Source: Variovorax sp. PBL-H6
GTDB taxonomy: Bacteria > Pseudomonadota > Gammaproteobacteria > Burkholderiales > Burkholderiaceae_C
DNA: 64,000 nucleotides
Direction of reading: 5' to 3'
Assembly: GCF_901827155.1 (NCBI RefSeq)
Contig: NZ_LR594659.1
Location: 4,216,001-4,280,000, forward strand
In this document: in pieces, positions 27,374 through 36,636 of the stretch
Numbering within the stretch: the stretch's first letter is position 1
Layout: each line of letters opens with the position of its first letter
Notes under the pieces: generated by a model
Told to the model about the DNA's origin: nothing
The model's input: only the letters and a program-made list of their open reading frames with translations
Database searches by the model: none
Translations under genes and position numbers: made by a program

Positions 27374-28879
27374 TCAGGGGCATGCCTGAACCGCCCTAAC
27401 CAGTCTGCGCGCTTGGCGCGCGGCAAGACGCACATTGACGTCGATCGAGTTGGTCCAGAAGTAGGCGCCACTTGCGAAACTGCCCAGCACGGCGATCTGC
27501 TCCTCCGCGCCCTGCCTGTTGACCAGGCGCCCGCTCGCCGGGTTGATCGTAAGGCCGCCCAACGCATCAGCGGTTGCAGTGCCTCCGGCTAGCAAGCCGC
27601 GCACGAGAGGGTCGACGCACGCTTCTGCAGACGAAGAGAAGCCGGTCGCGTCAACCACGCGGTCGAAGTGACTCTCCACTTCACCGCGCCCGCCGAACTC
27701 GGTGCTGATGAACTGTCGCCCGTCGGCCGACAGGCGCACATCGCGCAGACCCGTGCCGATGGTCACGCTGCCCGCCTCGAGCAACTGCTTCAAACGCAGC
27801 GCATTGCTCATCGGAAAGCTGATCTTGCGCATCTTCCAGTGCCTATCAAAGTCGCGGTGGAAGCGGGCGCGCTGATCTGGCGGGAGCAAGGGCCACACGT
27901 CCTCAATGCAACTCATGGCGAGAGCCGACACAGACAGCCAAACGCGACGGTGGCTTGTTGCTGCAGCAATCTCCTCATCGAGGTATTTGACGGGGTCGCT
28001 TCGCATCTCGCGGAACGCATCTGCAAGTTCCTCGTCAGTGCCGCCGTTCATACGGAAGTCTTCGACAAGGTGCTGCTTCAGCACTTCAAGGTCGAGTTGC
28101 CCACCACGCTTTTGCGCTGCAGCCATCAGCTCATCGGATGTGAAACGGTGCATTGTCACAGCGCCGAACGCGCGCCCCCGCACCACTGGCAGTCGTCCCG
28201 TTCTTGAGCTTGCATGTAATGGGCCCCGGTGTCCCGCCGCCTTCAATGCCAACAGGGTGTCGATAGCGCTCAGGCTTGTGCCCAGCACAAGAACTGAGGC
28301 GTCGGGGGGGATCATCCCGGCCAGCTTCGTGGTCGGATAGGGGTCCGCGATGAAAGCGGGCACGGCCGCCAGATGGCTGAAGCGATCGGACAGAGGATTG
28401 CCAAGGCAAAGCACGACATGGTCGCAGTGGCGCACATTGCCCTGCTCGTCTGTGATTGCGTAAGCGCCGTCATGACGGGCGACGTCGATCGCACGGCATT
28501 GACGGTGCGCAAGGGCAGTGCCGGTTGCGTTGGCCAGAGTCCGATTTTCCTCAGCGATGCTGCGCATATAGCGGCCGTAGAGGTTGCGCGGGAAGTAGGT
28601 CGGCCCCGCTACTTCCTCCGATGCAATTCCATGCTTGACCAACCATTCGACAAAGTGCGTCCGATTGTTGAAGACGGCTGATGAATACGCTGCCGGGGAG
28701 TTGAGCAGCACGCAGTCGCTGTCCTCCTGGTAAGGCGCACCAGGCCCGAGCGGGCGCGGGTCATAAACGGTTACTTCGACTTGGATTCCAGCGGTCAAGG
28801 CGTCGCGTAGAAAATGATGCAGGTAGACCGTGCCGATGCTGCCTCCGCCTACGATGGCCAATTTAAACAGGTGGGTCAT
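27374..28879 (-). CDS. FAD/NAD(P)-binding protein (NAD_binding_9 family)
   Basis: A 501-residue protein starting MTHLFKLAIVGGGSIGTVYL, a Rossmann dinucleotide-binding GxGxxG motif. A second nucleotide-binding segment is VLVLGTSLSAIDTLLAL. A third family phrase is HVVLCLGNPLSD, and a near-C-terminal VVDATGFSSSAEACVDPL follows. This pattern belongs to FAD-NAD(P)-binding proteins of PF13454, related to HI0933/ornithine-hydroxylase-like enzymes, most of unknown substrate. An in-frame codon 24 bases upstream could serve as start. It runs in the same direction as the class II aldolase 200 bases upstream and may share its transcript. Confidence 0.78.
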   Translation of the reverse strand: MTHLFKLAIVGGGSIGTVYLHHFLRDALTAGIQVEVTVYDPRPLGPGAPYQEDSDCVLLNSPAAYSSAVFNNRTHFVEWLVKHGIASEEVAGPTYFPRNLYGRYMRSIAEENRTLANATGTALAHRQCRAIDVARHDGAYAITDEQGNVRHCDHVVLCLGNPLSDRFSHLAAVPAFIADPYPTTKLAGMIPPDASVLVLGTSLSAIDTLLALKAAGHRGPLHASSRTGRLPVVRGRAFGAVTMHRFTSDELMAAAQKRGGQLDLEVLKQHLVEDFRMNGGTDEELADAFREMRSDPVKYLDEEIAAATSHRRVWLSVSALAMSCIEDVWPLLPPDQRARFHRDFDRHWKMRKISFPMSNALRLKQLLEAGSVTIGTGLRDVRLSADGRQFISTEFGGRGEVESHFDRVVDATGFSSSAEACVDPLVRGLLAGGTATADALGGLTINPASGRLVNRQGAEEQIAVLGSFASGAYFWTNSIDVNVRLAARQARRLVRAVQACP

Positions 28880-29081
28880 TGCAATGGCGCCCGGCGCCGG
28901 CAATCAGGTGTCTGGCCCTAGCCATGCATTCAGCAGGGGCTGAAAGCGACACTCAGGCCGATATTGGCGAAAAAGATCTCGATCACGTTACGCCGTGGGC
29001 GCTCGACTTGCCGGAGTTGTTGGGCTCTCACCGCGATGCGTGTATGCGACTTCGGCAGAAACAAGCAGGCCCGGCCGCTGC

Positions 29082-29834
29082 TCATGTCGTGTAAGAAGGA
29101 TCGATCCTGTCGAGCTTCCGGATCAATGCCGTCCATATGAAGGCCGATCCCTGGCCTGCCGACTGGACTCGGAAAGCCTCCGCCGTTCCCGCGATGACTT
29201 CCTCATCGATGGGGATCAGTTCGCCGCCCGCCTGTGCGTCGAGCTGGATGCGGCAGCAGTTCTCGAAGGCATTCATGCAAACAAACGCATCCGCCACAGT
29301 CCGCCCGACGGTCAGCAGGCCGTGGTTGCGCAGCACCATAAAGTTGGCGCTACCGAGGTCCTTCTGGAGTCGTGGCCGCTCTTCGCTGCGGAAGGCCACA
29401 CCTTCATAGTCGTGGTACGCGAGCGATGCCAGTACGAACGTCGACTGCTGGGAAATGGGCAGCACTCCGCAGTTCTGCGCGGCGACCGCGCAGCCCGCGC
29501 GCGTATGCGTATGCATGACGCATCCTGCGTCTGGCCGTGCCTCGTGCACGGCGCTGTGGATGACGAAGCCCGCCGGGTTGACGCGAAACGGCGAGTCGAT
29601 CACCTTGTTGCAGGTGGCATCGACCTTGACCAGCGAAGAAGCGGTGACCTCGTCGAACATCAAGCCGTAGGGATTAATCAGCATGTGGTGCTCCGGCCCG
29701 GGCACGCGCGCACTGATGTGCGTAGCCAGCAAGTCGGTCCAGCCATACAACGCGGCCAGCCGGTAGCAGGCAGCAAGGTCAACACGCAGTTGCCATTCTT
29801 CGGCGCTGACCACTTCGCGGACGGATGCAATGTT
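29082..29834 (-). CDS. Class II aldolase/adducin-family protein
   Basis: About 250 residues. The zinc-site histidines are visible in CVMHTHTRAGCAVAA and in VLRNHGLLTVG; an early GWTDLLATHISARVPG carries the family's N-terminal histidine. Such proteins include fuculose-phosphate aldolase, ribulose-phosphate epimerase and many uncharacterised 3-oxo-acid decarboxylase-like members. The ATG at 29834 was preferred; a TTG at 29882 would add 16 residues. It is divergent from the IclR gene at 29950, with a perfect 20-base palindrome between them, so IclR control is likely. Confidence 0.85.
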   Translation of the reverse strand, partial: NIASVREVVSAEEWQLRVDLAACYRLAALYGWTDLLATHISARVPGPEHHMLINPYGLMFDEVTASSLVKVDATCNKVIDSPFRVNPAGFVIHSAVHEARPDAGCVMHTHTRAGCAVAAQNCGVLPISQQSTFVLASLAYHDYEGVAFRSEERPRLQKDLGSANFMVLRNHGLLTVGRTVADAFVCMNAFENCCRIQLDAQAGGELIPIDEEVIAGTAEAFRVQSAGQGSAFIWTALIRKLDRIDPSYTT

Positions 29835-29904
29835 CATGTGGACGATATTGGCAGCACACCCCGCAAAGCGCTCGCGTTCCAAGGTTGTGAACGAAGATGT
29901 TTTC

Positions 29905-29924
29905 TTGTATTATCCATAATACAA
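29905..29924. promoter_or_regulatory. Perfect palindrome, likely IclR operator
   Basis: TTGTATTATCCATAATACAA is a perfect inverted repeat of two 9-base arms around CC. It lies in the 115-base space between the divergent aldolase and IclR genes, 25 bases before the IclR start. IclR proteins bind short AT-rich palindromes in exactly this position, so autoregulation and control of the aldolase are likely. Confidence 0.75.
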
Positions 29925-29949
29925 CTAGTCGGGGACAGCGGTACTTGCT

Positions 29950-30741
29950 ATGAACAATACTCTCGTCAAAGGCTTGCGTGTAGTAGAAGCTCTGGCGCGC
30001 CACGCTCAGCCCATGGGTGTGAGCGAGATCGCCGCGCAGATTGGGATGCCCAAGAGCGGCGCTCACCGTCTCCTGCAGGGCCTGGTCGCCGAACATTACG
30101 TTTCGCGCCGTAGTGCGGGCACCTACTCGGTGTCGATCAAGCTGTGGGAGCTGGGGTCGGCTGCCCTGTTCGGCTTCGACTTGCGGCGCAAGGCCGACGG
30201 CGTCATGGAGGCGCTGATGGAGAACACCGGTGAGACGGTGCATCTTTCGGTCCTCGACGGCTACCAAGTGGTCTACGTACACAAGGTCGAGAATGCACAC
30301 CCGGTACGGTCCTACAGCCAGATCGCCGGCCGCGTGCCGGCGCACTGCGTCGCCACCGGCAAGGCCATGATCGCCTTCAAGACCTCAGGCTGGCTCGACC
30401 ATGCGGTGCAGCAACTTGTTGCAGCGACCCCGCGCACCATCACACGGCCTGCCGCGTTTCTTGCCGAGATGCAAAAGATCCGCAGCTGCGGCTATGCGGT
30501 GAACCGGGGTGAGTGGCGCACGGGCGTCAACGGCATCGCTGCCCCCATCTTCGATGGCACTGGCGCCGTCATCGCGGCCATCGGCTTGTCGGGCGCGCAC
30601 GATACATTGAACGAACAGCGCTTGGGCGAGCTCAGCGAGCAGGTGCGACAGACCGCGCAGGACCTGTCGGACGACCTTGGGAAGTCGGCACCCCATGCCT
30701 CGTTGCTTGGCGTGATCAACCGCTGGGGCGCGTTGGTCTGA
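29950..30741 (+). CDS. IclR-family transcriptional regulator
   Basis: 263 residues. The winged helix (about 1-65) reads MNNTLVKGLRVVEALARH then SEIAAQIGMPKSGAHRLLQ. The effector domain follows, with GETVHLSVLDGYQVVYVHKV, HCVATGKAMIAF and GINGIAAPIF-like VNGIAAPIFDGTGAVIAAIG. Members bind small carboxylates or aromatics. The palindrome at 29905 is its probable site. Targets may be the aldolase and FAD-protein genes to the left, or the module C genes to the right, which start 20 bases after its stop on the opposite strand. Confidence 0.92.
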   Translation: MNNTLVKGLRVVEALARHAQPMGVSEIAAQIGMPKSGAHRLLQGLVAEHYVSRRSAGTYSVSIKLWELGSAALFGFDLRRKADGVMEALMENTGETVHLSVLDGYQVVYVHKVENAHPVRSYSQIAGRVPAHCVATGKAMIAFKTSGWLDHAVQQLVAATPRTITRPAAFLAEMQKIRSCGYAVNRGEWRTGVNGIAAPIFDGTGAVIAAIGLSGAHDTLNEQRLGELSEQVRQTAQDLSDDLGKSAPHASLLGVINRWGALV

Positions 30742-30760
30742 TTCCAGCCGTCCGGGCCGT

Positions 30761-31630
30761 TCAGAATTTGGCCCGAGCCACCTTGGCAAAGTGTGGCGCG
30801 CTTGCCGGCACTTCGGGCGCGGGCCAGCGGAACAACTCTCGCGCAGCACGGGCAAACAGCCACTCCCTGTCGCCTTCGCTGAGCGACGGGATCTCGCGCA
30901 GGTAAAACAACAACTCGGCCCATGTCGCCCCGGCGCGGTTGTGCGTGAAATCGCTGGCCCACATCACGCGCTCCTTGCCGAAGCTGTCCATTGCGCGCGC
31001 GAACTGATCCTGCAGGCCGGGGTAAGGGAAGCGGCCGGCCTCGAAAAAGTGGTGGCCGTGGCTCCACTTCAGCCAGCAGTTTCCGAAGGTACCCAGCGCG
31101 AGGATCTCGTCCCACTGGGCCATCGACTGGGGCGAACCACAGTGGTCCAGCACGAAGTTCACGCCGGGAAAGCGCTTGAGCGCGCCGTGCATGACAGTCC
31201 CTGTCTCGCGGCTGAGCACGCTCACCACAAGTCCATGCTTTTGCGCCAGCGCCATCATCATGTCGTGCCCCCCGCCCAGCAGCGACTCACGCTCGGCCGG
31301 CTCGCGCGTGTCGATCCGGATGGAGCGACAGCCGGGGGATGAAGCGAGCATGGCAAACACCGCGGCCAAGTCTGGGTCCTTTCGCTCCACGCGCTGCAGC
31401 CAGGAAAAGCGCTCGGGAAAACGCAACGCCGCCGCTTGCGCCAGGGGGCTCACAGGCCGCATCACGCCGCCGGGCAAGAGCGCGTGTGGCAGCCCGTTCT
31501 TTCGGTCGGGCGTGTAGTCCCAGAATTCGTCGATCACAGCCGACTGGATGCCAAGTGCGTCCATGGCCGCAATCGTTTCGTCCAGCCCGAGCGTGTAGAA
31601 CATGTGAATCTGTGCGTCGAGAATATCCAT
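30761..31630 (-). CDS. Amidohydrolase-family TIM-barrel protein (QxH variant)
   Basis: 289 residues starting MDILDAQIHMFYTLG with AGAAGGAA upstream. It has the amidohydrolase_2 (COG2159) layout: SIRIDTREP, FVLDHCGSP and the metal aspartate in MWASDFTHN. The usual N-terminal HxH metal pair is reduced to QxH (AQIH). The paralogue at 39794 has AQAH, so the change is shared. Loss of the first histidine often means a mononuclear or metal-independent enzyme of the decarboxylase/hydratase/lactonase type. It is the third gene of a minus-strand run after two MmgE/PrpD genes. Confidence 0.82.
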   Translation of the reverse strand: MDILDAQIHMFYTLGLDETIAAMDALGIQSAVIDEFWDYTPDRKNGLPHALLPGGVMRPVSPLAQAAALRFPERFSWLQRVERKDPDLAAVFAMLASSPGCRSIRIDTREPAERESLLGGGHDMMMALAQKHGLVVSVLSRETGTVMHGALKRFPGVNFVLDHCGSPQSMAQWDEILALGTFGNCWLKWSHGHHFFEAGRFPYPGLQDQFARAMDSFGKERVMWASDFTHNRAGATWAELLFYLREIPSLSEGDREWLFARAARELFRWPAPEVPASAPHFAKVARAKF

Positions 31631-31653
31631 TGGCGTTCTTCCTTCTGTGCGGC

Positions 31654-33030
31654 TCAGGCACGCGCGCTCGCACGTGACGCTTCCATCAGGTTCGCGAGAC
31701 TTCCCGCTGCAGGCTTGTACATGAGTGCCTCTACCGCGACGCGGAGACGCTCGAACGCGGCCGTGCCATCGGCAACCGGCCAGCCACGCGAGAGACCTGC
31801 ACACAACGCCAGCGTCTGGGCCCAGTCAAGGGCAAGCGCACTGACGGGAGGCGCAGCGCGCTTCAGCCTGCGGCCGTCCACCAGGGTCATCTCCAGCCGA
31901 CTTTCAAAGGGCGCAAGCGCGGCGTCCGCATGCACGCGTATCCGCGAACTGCGGCCGTGCACGCTGTCATGAGCGCCGAAGCGTTGAGAGAAATCGGCTC
32001 GGTGCAAGGTACCCGTATCCATCGCAACTTGCATCATGAAAGGCGCACTCATCACCGCGCTCATCCGGGTATCGAACGGGCCATGGCGATCGATACCGGG
32101 GTAGCTAGCATGCGAAGGCGCAAGCCGCAGGTCCACGGTTTCAATGTCCGCGGTTTCCAGCGATTCGGCTCGCATTATGTCGAGCAAGACGAACACAGGC
32201 AGTTGGTTGATCGCGCAACCCGGAAACGGCTTAAACGTCACCTCCGGCAAGGTCCAGCCGTCGAGGGGGACGTCGTGCACGGCGCCCGAGAAAGCCTTGA
32301 AAAAGCCGTTCCCGCCTTCGAACACGTGGTGCGAAGCAGTCACGCCCTGTTCGGCCAGCAACGCAGCATGCACACCCGCGCGACTGGCGTGTGCAACCTG
32401 CAATGGGCCTTCGGGCGACCCATCCGTGTAGCACTGCGTGATACCGCCTGCGAGATTGGCGGCCAGAGACAAAGCATGCGCAGTGCGCTGCGGGTCCAGC
32501 CCGATCACGCGCGCCGCACCTGCCGCCGCGCCGAACACCCCAAACAAGGACGTGCCGCGGAAGCCGCGCGCCGTGGTCTCGGCCACGGCGCCGCGCCCGA
32601 TGCGCGGCGGCAATTCATAGCCAGCGGACAGTGCGGCCACGATGTCGCGAGGCGACGCATTGCGTTGCTCGGCCAAGGCCAACACGGCGGGGATGACAAC
32701 GCAACCCAGGTGACCGCCCATGTCAATGTGCGTGTCGGTCTGGCCGCCGGCGGCAATCATTTCGGCGTTGATGCCTGCAGCGTCCACCGCGCTGCGCGGC
32801 GCCCCTCCGGCGAGAAGACTGCAACAGCCGGGCGCGTTATGCACGGCAAGCATCGCCGACTGAATCACGTCGCTCGGATCGTAGCCGGCCGAAGCGATGG
32901 AGAAGTTGTAAAGCATGCACGCGGCCAGCCGGTCAAGCTGGACAGGCGGCAGGTCTTGCGCCTGCATGCTGGCGACGTAGCGGCCCATGCGAAGGACCTG
33001 GCCATCGGCAGAGCCATCGGTTGCCCGCAT
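31654..33030 (-). CDS. MmgE/PrpD-family protein
   Basis: About 458 residues. It shows GGQTDTHIDMGGHLGCVVIP, the substrate-site region, then a central VAHASRAGVHAALLAEQGV and VTFKPFPGCAINQLPVFVL. It resembles the copy at 49818 more than those at 16920 and 33175: both share the phrase structure WTEGTPE/YTDGSPEG plus LQ. The ATG at 33030 follows GGTGG; another at 33051 adds seven residues. It lies 24 bases upstream of the amidohydrolase and 145 bases downstream of a second family member. Two tandem but dissimilar MmgE/PrpD genes may form a heteromer or act on successive isomers. Confidence 0.86.
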   Translation of the reverse strand: MRATDGSADGQVLRMGRYVASMQAQDLPPVQLDRLAACMLYNFSIASAGYDPSDVIQSAMLAVHNAPGCCSLLAGGAPRSAVDAAGINAEMIAAGGQTDTHIDMGGHLGCVVIPAVLALAEQRNASPRDIVAALSAGYELPPRIGRGAVAETTARGFRGTSLFGVFGAAAGAARVIGLDPQRTAHALSLAANLAGGITQCYTDGSPEGPLQVAHASRAGVHAALLAEQGVTASHHVFEGGNGFFKAFSGAVHDVPLDGWTLPEVTFKPFPGCAINQLPVFVLLDIMRAESLETADIETVDLRLAPSHASYPGIDRHGPFDTRMSAVMSAPFMMQVAMDTGTLHRADFSQRFGAHDSVHGRSSRIRVHADAALAPFESRLEMTLVDGRRLKRAAPPVSALALDWAQTLALCAGLSRGWPVADGTAAFERLRVAVEALMYKPAAGSLANLMEASRASARA

Positions 33031-33174
33031 TTCAGGCGTCCACCGGCACATGCCCGCGCAACAAGCGGTCCGCCCCTGATCCGCAGGCCAAAGTTGGTGA
33101 AGAGGAAGTCGACCCGCCCATGACGGTGGCGACCTTATCTTTCAATCGATTCACGATGTGTCCTGTCCAGCGCA

Positions 33175-34680
33175 TCAGGCCGTCGTGGCCCCAGCCCCAG
33201 CCCCAGCCCCAGCCCCAGCCCCAGCCCCAGCTTCAGCTTTGAGCCTGCTGGCGCCAGATGCGGCCGCGATGCGTGCATCGCGCTGGCGCATGCCTTGGCG
33301 AACCGGCTTGAACACGGCGGGCACCAGTTCGTTCACGTCTATCATCTGTGCCACGCCGGCCAGCTTCGCATACATCGCTTCGGCGACTGCCGTCGAGACG
33401 AGGCCGAGGCAGCAGCCGCTGAACTTGCCCCAGCGCTCCACGTCATCCAGCGGATCGAATACGGTCCCTTTGGCGTGCGCTCGCTCGCGCTCAAACACGC
33501 GGCCATCCTTTAGCTGCACCTGCAGCTTGTGCGGCGGTACGATCTCGGCGTTGGATTTTTCGGCACCCGCTTCACGTGCCTTCATCTCCATGCGGGGCAG
33601 CAGGGCGCGGATGGCCGGGTCGCTGATGGACTCGGCCTCGAACTCGAGGAAGCCAAGGTTGCCACGCACCATCGCGGCAGCCATGGTGTATTCCATCGAA
33701 AATTTGGCCTCGTGCCCGGCCTTCGGGTCGTGATAAATCAGATTGCGAAAGTTGCCCATGGGCAGCGTGGCGGTGAGGCGCTCGATGTCGTCGGGCCCGA
33801 AGCCGTGTTCGGCGCGCAACTCCAGCAGACTGTCGATTACACGATGAGTGGATGCGCAGCACGGATAGCGCTTGACCATCAAGCCCTTCGTTTCGATGGC
33901 CAGCGGCAGCTTGCCGGTCTCGGCAAGCACCTCGTCGCTCCAGCCCTTCGCGTCGGGCCCGCCGCACACCTGCAGGAACCCCCACTCGCCGTCGAGGACG
34001 GCAAGACGACCTTCGTAGCCGGCTTGGGCCAACAGCGCAGCTTCGATGCCGTGCTGCGCAGCGAGGCCGGCGTGCAGCGGCTTTGCCATGCTGCCGGCCT
34101 GGCCCTTGATGCCGCCTGCAAAGCTCACGCCCAGACTCATGGCGTGGGCCATCTGCAACTTGCTCATGCAAAGCAGACGCGCGCAGGCGCCGGCCGCGGC
34201 GATGCTGCCCACGGTGACCGTCGTGTGGAAGCCCTGGTCGGCATGCGAGCGCATCAGGCCGCGGGCCAGGGCGTAGTGCAGTTCGAGGCCCACGATGTAG
34301 GCGTCGATCAGTTTGGCGCCGGACAGGCACTTCTCCTGCGCCAGCGCCAGGAGCGCGGAAACCATCACCGAGCTCGGATGGTTGATGGCGGGCAGGAAGG
34401 TGTCGTCGAGGTCGTGTACGTGCGTAGCCGTCCCGTTGGCAAGCGCCGCCCACATCGGTGGTGCGCCAGCGTCTTGGCCCATCACCGTGCTCGGGCCGGT
34501 GGCAACGCCGGCCAGCACCGGGAGAGCGCGCCGCGCAATGACAGGGCCCGGTTCCGTGACGCCGGCAATCATGCAGGCAAAGACATCAGTGATGGCATGT
34601 GTGGCGAGCAGCACGGCCTTGTCCGAATGCCGGTCGGTGGAAGTTGCGGCCCAGTGGGCAAAGGCCTCAATGGCGTTCAT
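33175..34680 (-). CDS. MmgE/PrpD-family protein with alanine-glycine repeat tail
   Basis: 501 residues from the ATG at 34680, with AGGAGACAAGTC upstream. Motifs are ATHVHDLDDTFLPAINHPSS, GFHTTVTVGSIAAAGAC, MAKPLHAGLAAQHGI and LMVKRYPCCASTHRVIDSL. It is about 40 residues longer than its relatives, owing to a C-terminal tail whose last 20 residues are mostly alternating Ala-Gly encoded by a hexamer repeat. It diverges from the CaiB gene at 34854 across 173 bases that should carry both promoters. Reading order suggests it is first in the run 33175, 31654, 30761. Confidence 0.87.
   Translation of the reverse strand: MNAIEAFAHWAATSTDRHSDKAVLLATHAITDVFACMIAGVTEPGPVIARRALPVLAGVATGPSTVMGQDAGAPPMWAALANGTATHVHDLDDTFLPAINHPSSVMVSALLALAQEKCLSGAKLIDAYIVGLELHYALARGLMRSHADQGFHTTVTVGSIAAAGACARLLCMSKLQMAHAMSLGVSFAGGIKGQAGSMAKPLHAGLAAQHGIEAALLAQAGYEGRLAVLDGEWGFLQVCGGPDAKGWSDEVLAETGKLPLAIETKGLMVKRYPCCASTHRVIDSLLELRAEHGFGPDDIERLTATLPMGNFRNLIYHDPKAGHEAKFSMEYTMAAAMVRGNLGFLEFEAESISDPAIRALLPRMEMKAREAGAEKSNAEIVPPHKLQVQLKDGRVFERERAHAKGTVFDPLDDVERWGKFSGCCLGLVSTAVAEAMYAKLAGVAQMIDVNELVPAVFKPVRQGMRQRDARIAAASGASRLKAEAGAGAGAGAGAGAGATTA
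33189..33230. repeat. Hexanucleotide tandem repeat (CCCCAG)7 inside coding end
   Basis: Seven perfect copies of CCCCAG (plus strand), followed by CTTCAG, encode the Ala-Gly tail of the MmgE/PrpD protein on the minus strand. Six-base units keep the reading frame when copy number changes, so the tail could vary in length without disrupting the enzyme. Perfect copies suggest recent expansion. Confidence 0.9.
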
Positions 34681-34853
34681 GACTTGTCTCCTGTCGGTGG
34701 GGTGCCAAGTACCCGGCGCTTGGTGTGGGCCTTGTGTCGAGCCTGATGGTACCCAGCGCCCCCGTCCCGGCTGCGCGGTCAACATTCTGGAACAGCGAGC
34801 TTGCGCGAGGGACCAGACCTAGACTGCAGCCCAATCCACCGACAAGGACTTTC

Positions 34854-36020
34854 ATGACCGAGATCCACCTCGACAAGCTGCCGCTCGCCGGCGTGCGCGT
34901 CCTCGAGTTCTGCTCCATCGCCGCCGGCCCGTTCTGCGGCATGCTGCTCTCGGACATGGGGGCGGAGGTCACGAAGATCGAGCCCCCGGGCGGGGATGCG
35001 CTGCGCGCCTGGCCGCCGATCAGCGCCGGATTCAGCGAAAACTTCGCCTCACTCAACCGCAACAAGCGCTCCGTTGTGCTGGACCTGAAGAATCCTGTCG
35101 ACCTTGCCACCGCGCTCGCGCTGGCATCGGAAGCGGATGTCGTTGTGGAGAACAATCGCCCCGGCGTGATGGACCGGCTCGGACTTGGCTGGCCACAGCT
35201 GACAGCGCGCAATCCCGCACTCGTCTACTGCTCGATCTCGGCTTTCGGCCAGAGCGGACCGCGCTCGCGCGAGGGCGGCTTCGACCTGACGATTCAGGCC
35301 GCAGCCGGAGTAATGAGCGTGACTGGTGATTCGGAAGCCCCTGTCAAATGCGGCGTTCCCGTGTCCGACTTCGCCTCGGGCCTGTATGGCGCATTTTCGA
35401 TTTCCAGCGCGCTCGTGAAGGCGCGCGCGACTGGCATCGGCGTCCATCTCGACGTGCCGATGTTTGGCTGCACGCTGGCAATTGCTGCGTTGCAGACCAG
35501 CGAGTACTTCGGCACTGGGCGAAGCCCAGGCAAGCTCGGTTCTGCGCACCCGCGCAACGCGCCTTACGAGGCGTTCAAGGCCAGCGACGGACACATCGCC
35601 ATTGCAGCGGGCAACGACAGCCTGTGGCGCTCTGTGCTTGCTGCCGTCGGCCGGCCCGAGCTGGCAGACGATCCGCGTTTTGCCTCTCCGACGCTGCGCG
35701 CGGCCAACCAGACTGCCCTCAAGGAGATTCTCGAGACGCACTTCGTGCATGAGCCAGTGGCCTATTGGATCGAAGTCTTCAACCGCGCGGGCGTGCCCCA
35801 TTCGCGCATCAATACCTATGAGCAGGCATTGGCCGATCCGCAGGTGACACATATGGGCTGTGTGCAGGACCTCGAGCTGCCCGGCGGCACACGCACACGC
35901 ACTTTCACGTCGCCGGTGCGGATCAACGGCCAACGCATTGCGATGCGCAGCAACCCGCCGTCGTTGGGTGAGCATACGGCTCAAGTGCGGGATGCCTTGC
36001 TGATCCGGCAGAGGGACTGA
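34854..36020 (+). CDS. CaiB/BaiF (class III) CoA-transferase
   Basis: 388 residues starting MTEIHLDKLPLAGVRVLEF, with AAGGAC upstream. Family signatures are ICSIAAGPFCGMLLSDMGAEV-like text near residues 22-42, NRNKRSVVLDLKNP, ADVVVENNRPGVMDRLGL and GFDLTIQAAAGVMSVTG. The catalytic aspartate is expected in VSDFASGLYG, by comparison with the family's DFAGG motif. Class III enzymes transfer CoA between carboxylates without energy loss. The next gene, one base later, is a thiol dioxygenase, so 3-sulfinopropionate or a similar sulfinate is an attractive acceptor, as for the Variovorax Act enzyme. It starts the plus-strand half of module C. Confidence 0.9.
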   Translation: MTEIHLDKLPLAGVRVLEFCSIAAGPFCGMLLSDMGAEVTKIEPPGGDALRAWPPISAGFSENFASLNRNKRSVVLDLKNPVDLATALALASEADVVVENNRPGVMDRLGLGWPQLTARNPALVYCSISAFGQSGPRSREGGFDLTIQAAAGVMSVTGDSEAPVKCGVPVSDFASGLYGAFSISSALVKARATGIGVHLDVPMFGCTLAIAALQTSEYFGTGRSPGKLGSAHPRNAPYEAFKASDGHIAIAAGNDSLWRSVLAAVGRPELADDPRFASPTLRAANQTALKEILETHFVHEPVAYWIEVFNRAGVPHSRINTYEQALADPQVTHMGCVQDLELPGGTRTRTFTSPVRINGQRIAMRSNPPSLGEHTAQVRDALLIRQRD

Positions 36021-36021
36021 G

Positions 36022-36636
36022 ATGCAACGAACCCTCGCGAATACCGAAGCCACCCCGTGCACATCCGATGGAAAAATTGCGAAGCTGCGCAGCTTCATTG
36101 AGGGCATGGAGGCCGTGCTCCAAACATCGCGTGATGCCATCGAAACGATGAATGGCGTGTCCACGCTTCTCAGCAAGCTGATCGCGAACGACGATTGGCT
36201 GCCAGCGCCATTTGCGATGCCGCATCCAGAGTTCTACCAGCAATATTTGCTGCATGCCGATCCGGCAGGGCGATTCAGCGTGGTGAGCTTCGTATGGGGA
36301 CCGGGCCAGAAGACACCTGTCCACGATCACTGCGTCTGGGGCGTGATCGGAATGCTGCGCGGCGGGGAAGTGTCTCAGGGGTTTCGCATAATCGACGGCA
36401 GTCTCAGGCCAAACGCTTCGCTAGAGCGGTTGGCCCAAGGTGATACCGCGCGTGTATCGCCCGAGACCGGGGACATTCACCAGGTCGCCAATGCATTTGC
36501 CGATCGCGTTTCGATCAGCATTCATGTATACGGAACCGACATTGGCCAGCAGCGCCGCCATCTGTTCGATCCAGCGACGGGCGCCGCAAAGGATTTCATC
36601 TCCGGTTACTCCAACATGCCGAGGAGTGACGGGTGA
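36022..36636 (+). CDS. Cysteine dioxygenase-like thiol dioxygenase
   Basis: A 204-residue cupin. Two iron ligands lie in TPVHDHCVWGVIGMLRGGE and the third histidine in GDIHQVANAF, the three-His site of cysteine and 3-mercaptopropionate dioxygenases. The protein resembles the bacterial group that includes 3-mercaptopropionate dioxygenase, which often lacks the Cys-Tyr crosslink cysteine. These enzymes add O2 to a thiol to give a sulfinate. Its place directly after a CoA-transferase, with a YeiH-type exporter three genes on, suggests a route thiol to sulfinate to sulfinyl-CoA to sulfite release. The substrate itself is an inference. Confidence 0.87.
   Translation: MQRTLANTEATPCTSDGKIAKLRSFIEGMEAVLQTSRDAIETMNGVSTLLSKLIANDDWLPAPFAMPHPEFYQQYLLHADPAGRFSVVSFVWGPGQKTPVHDHCVWGVIGMLRGGEVSQGFRIIDGSLRPNASLERLAQGDTARVSPETGDIHQVANAFADRVSISIHVYGTDIGQQRRHLFDPATGAAKDFISGYSNMPRSDG

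Noticed and set aside
33181..33236. CRISPR-like repeat
   Set aside because: Units are six bases with no spacers and lie in a coding end; it is a simple tandem repeat.
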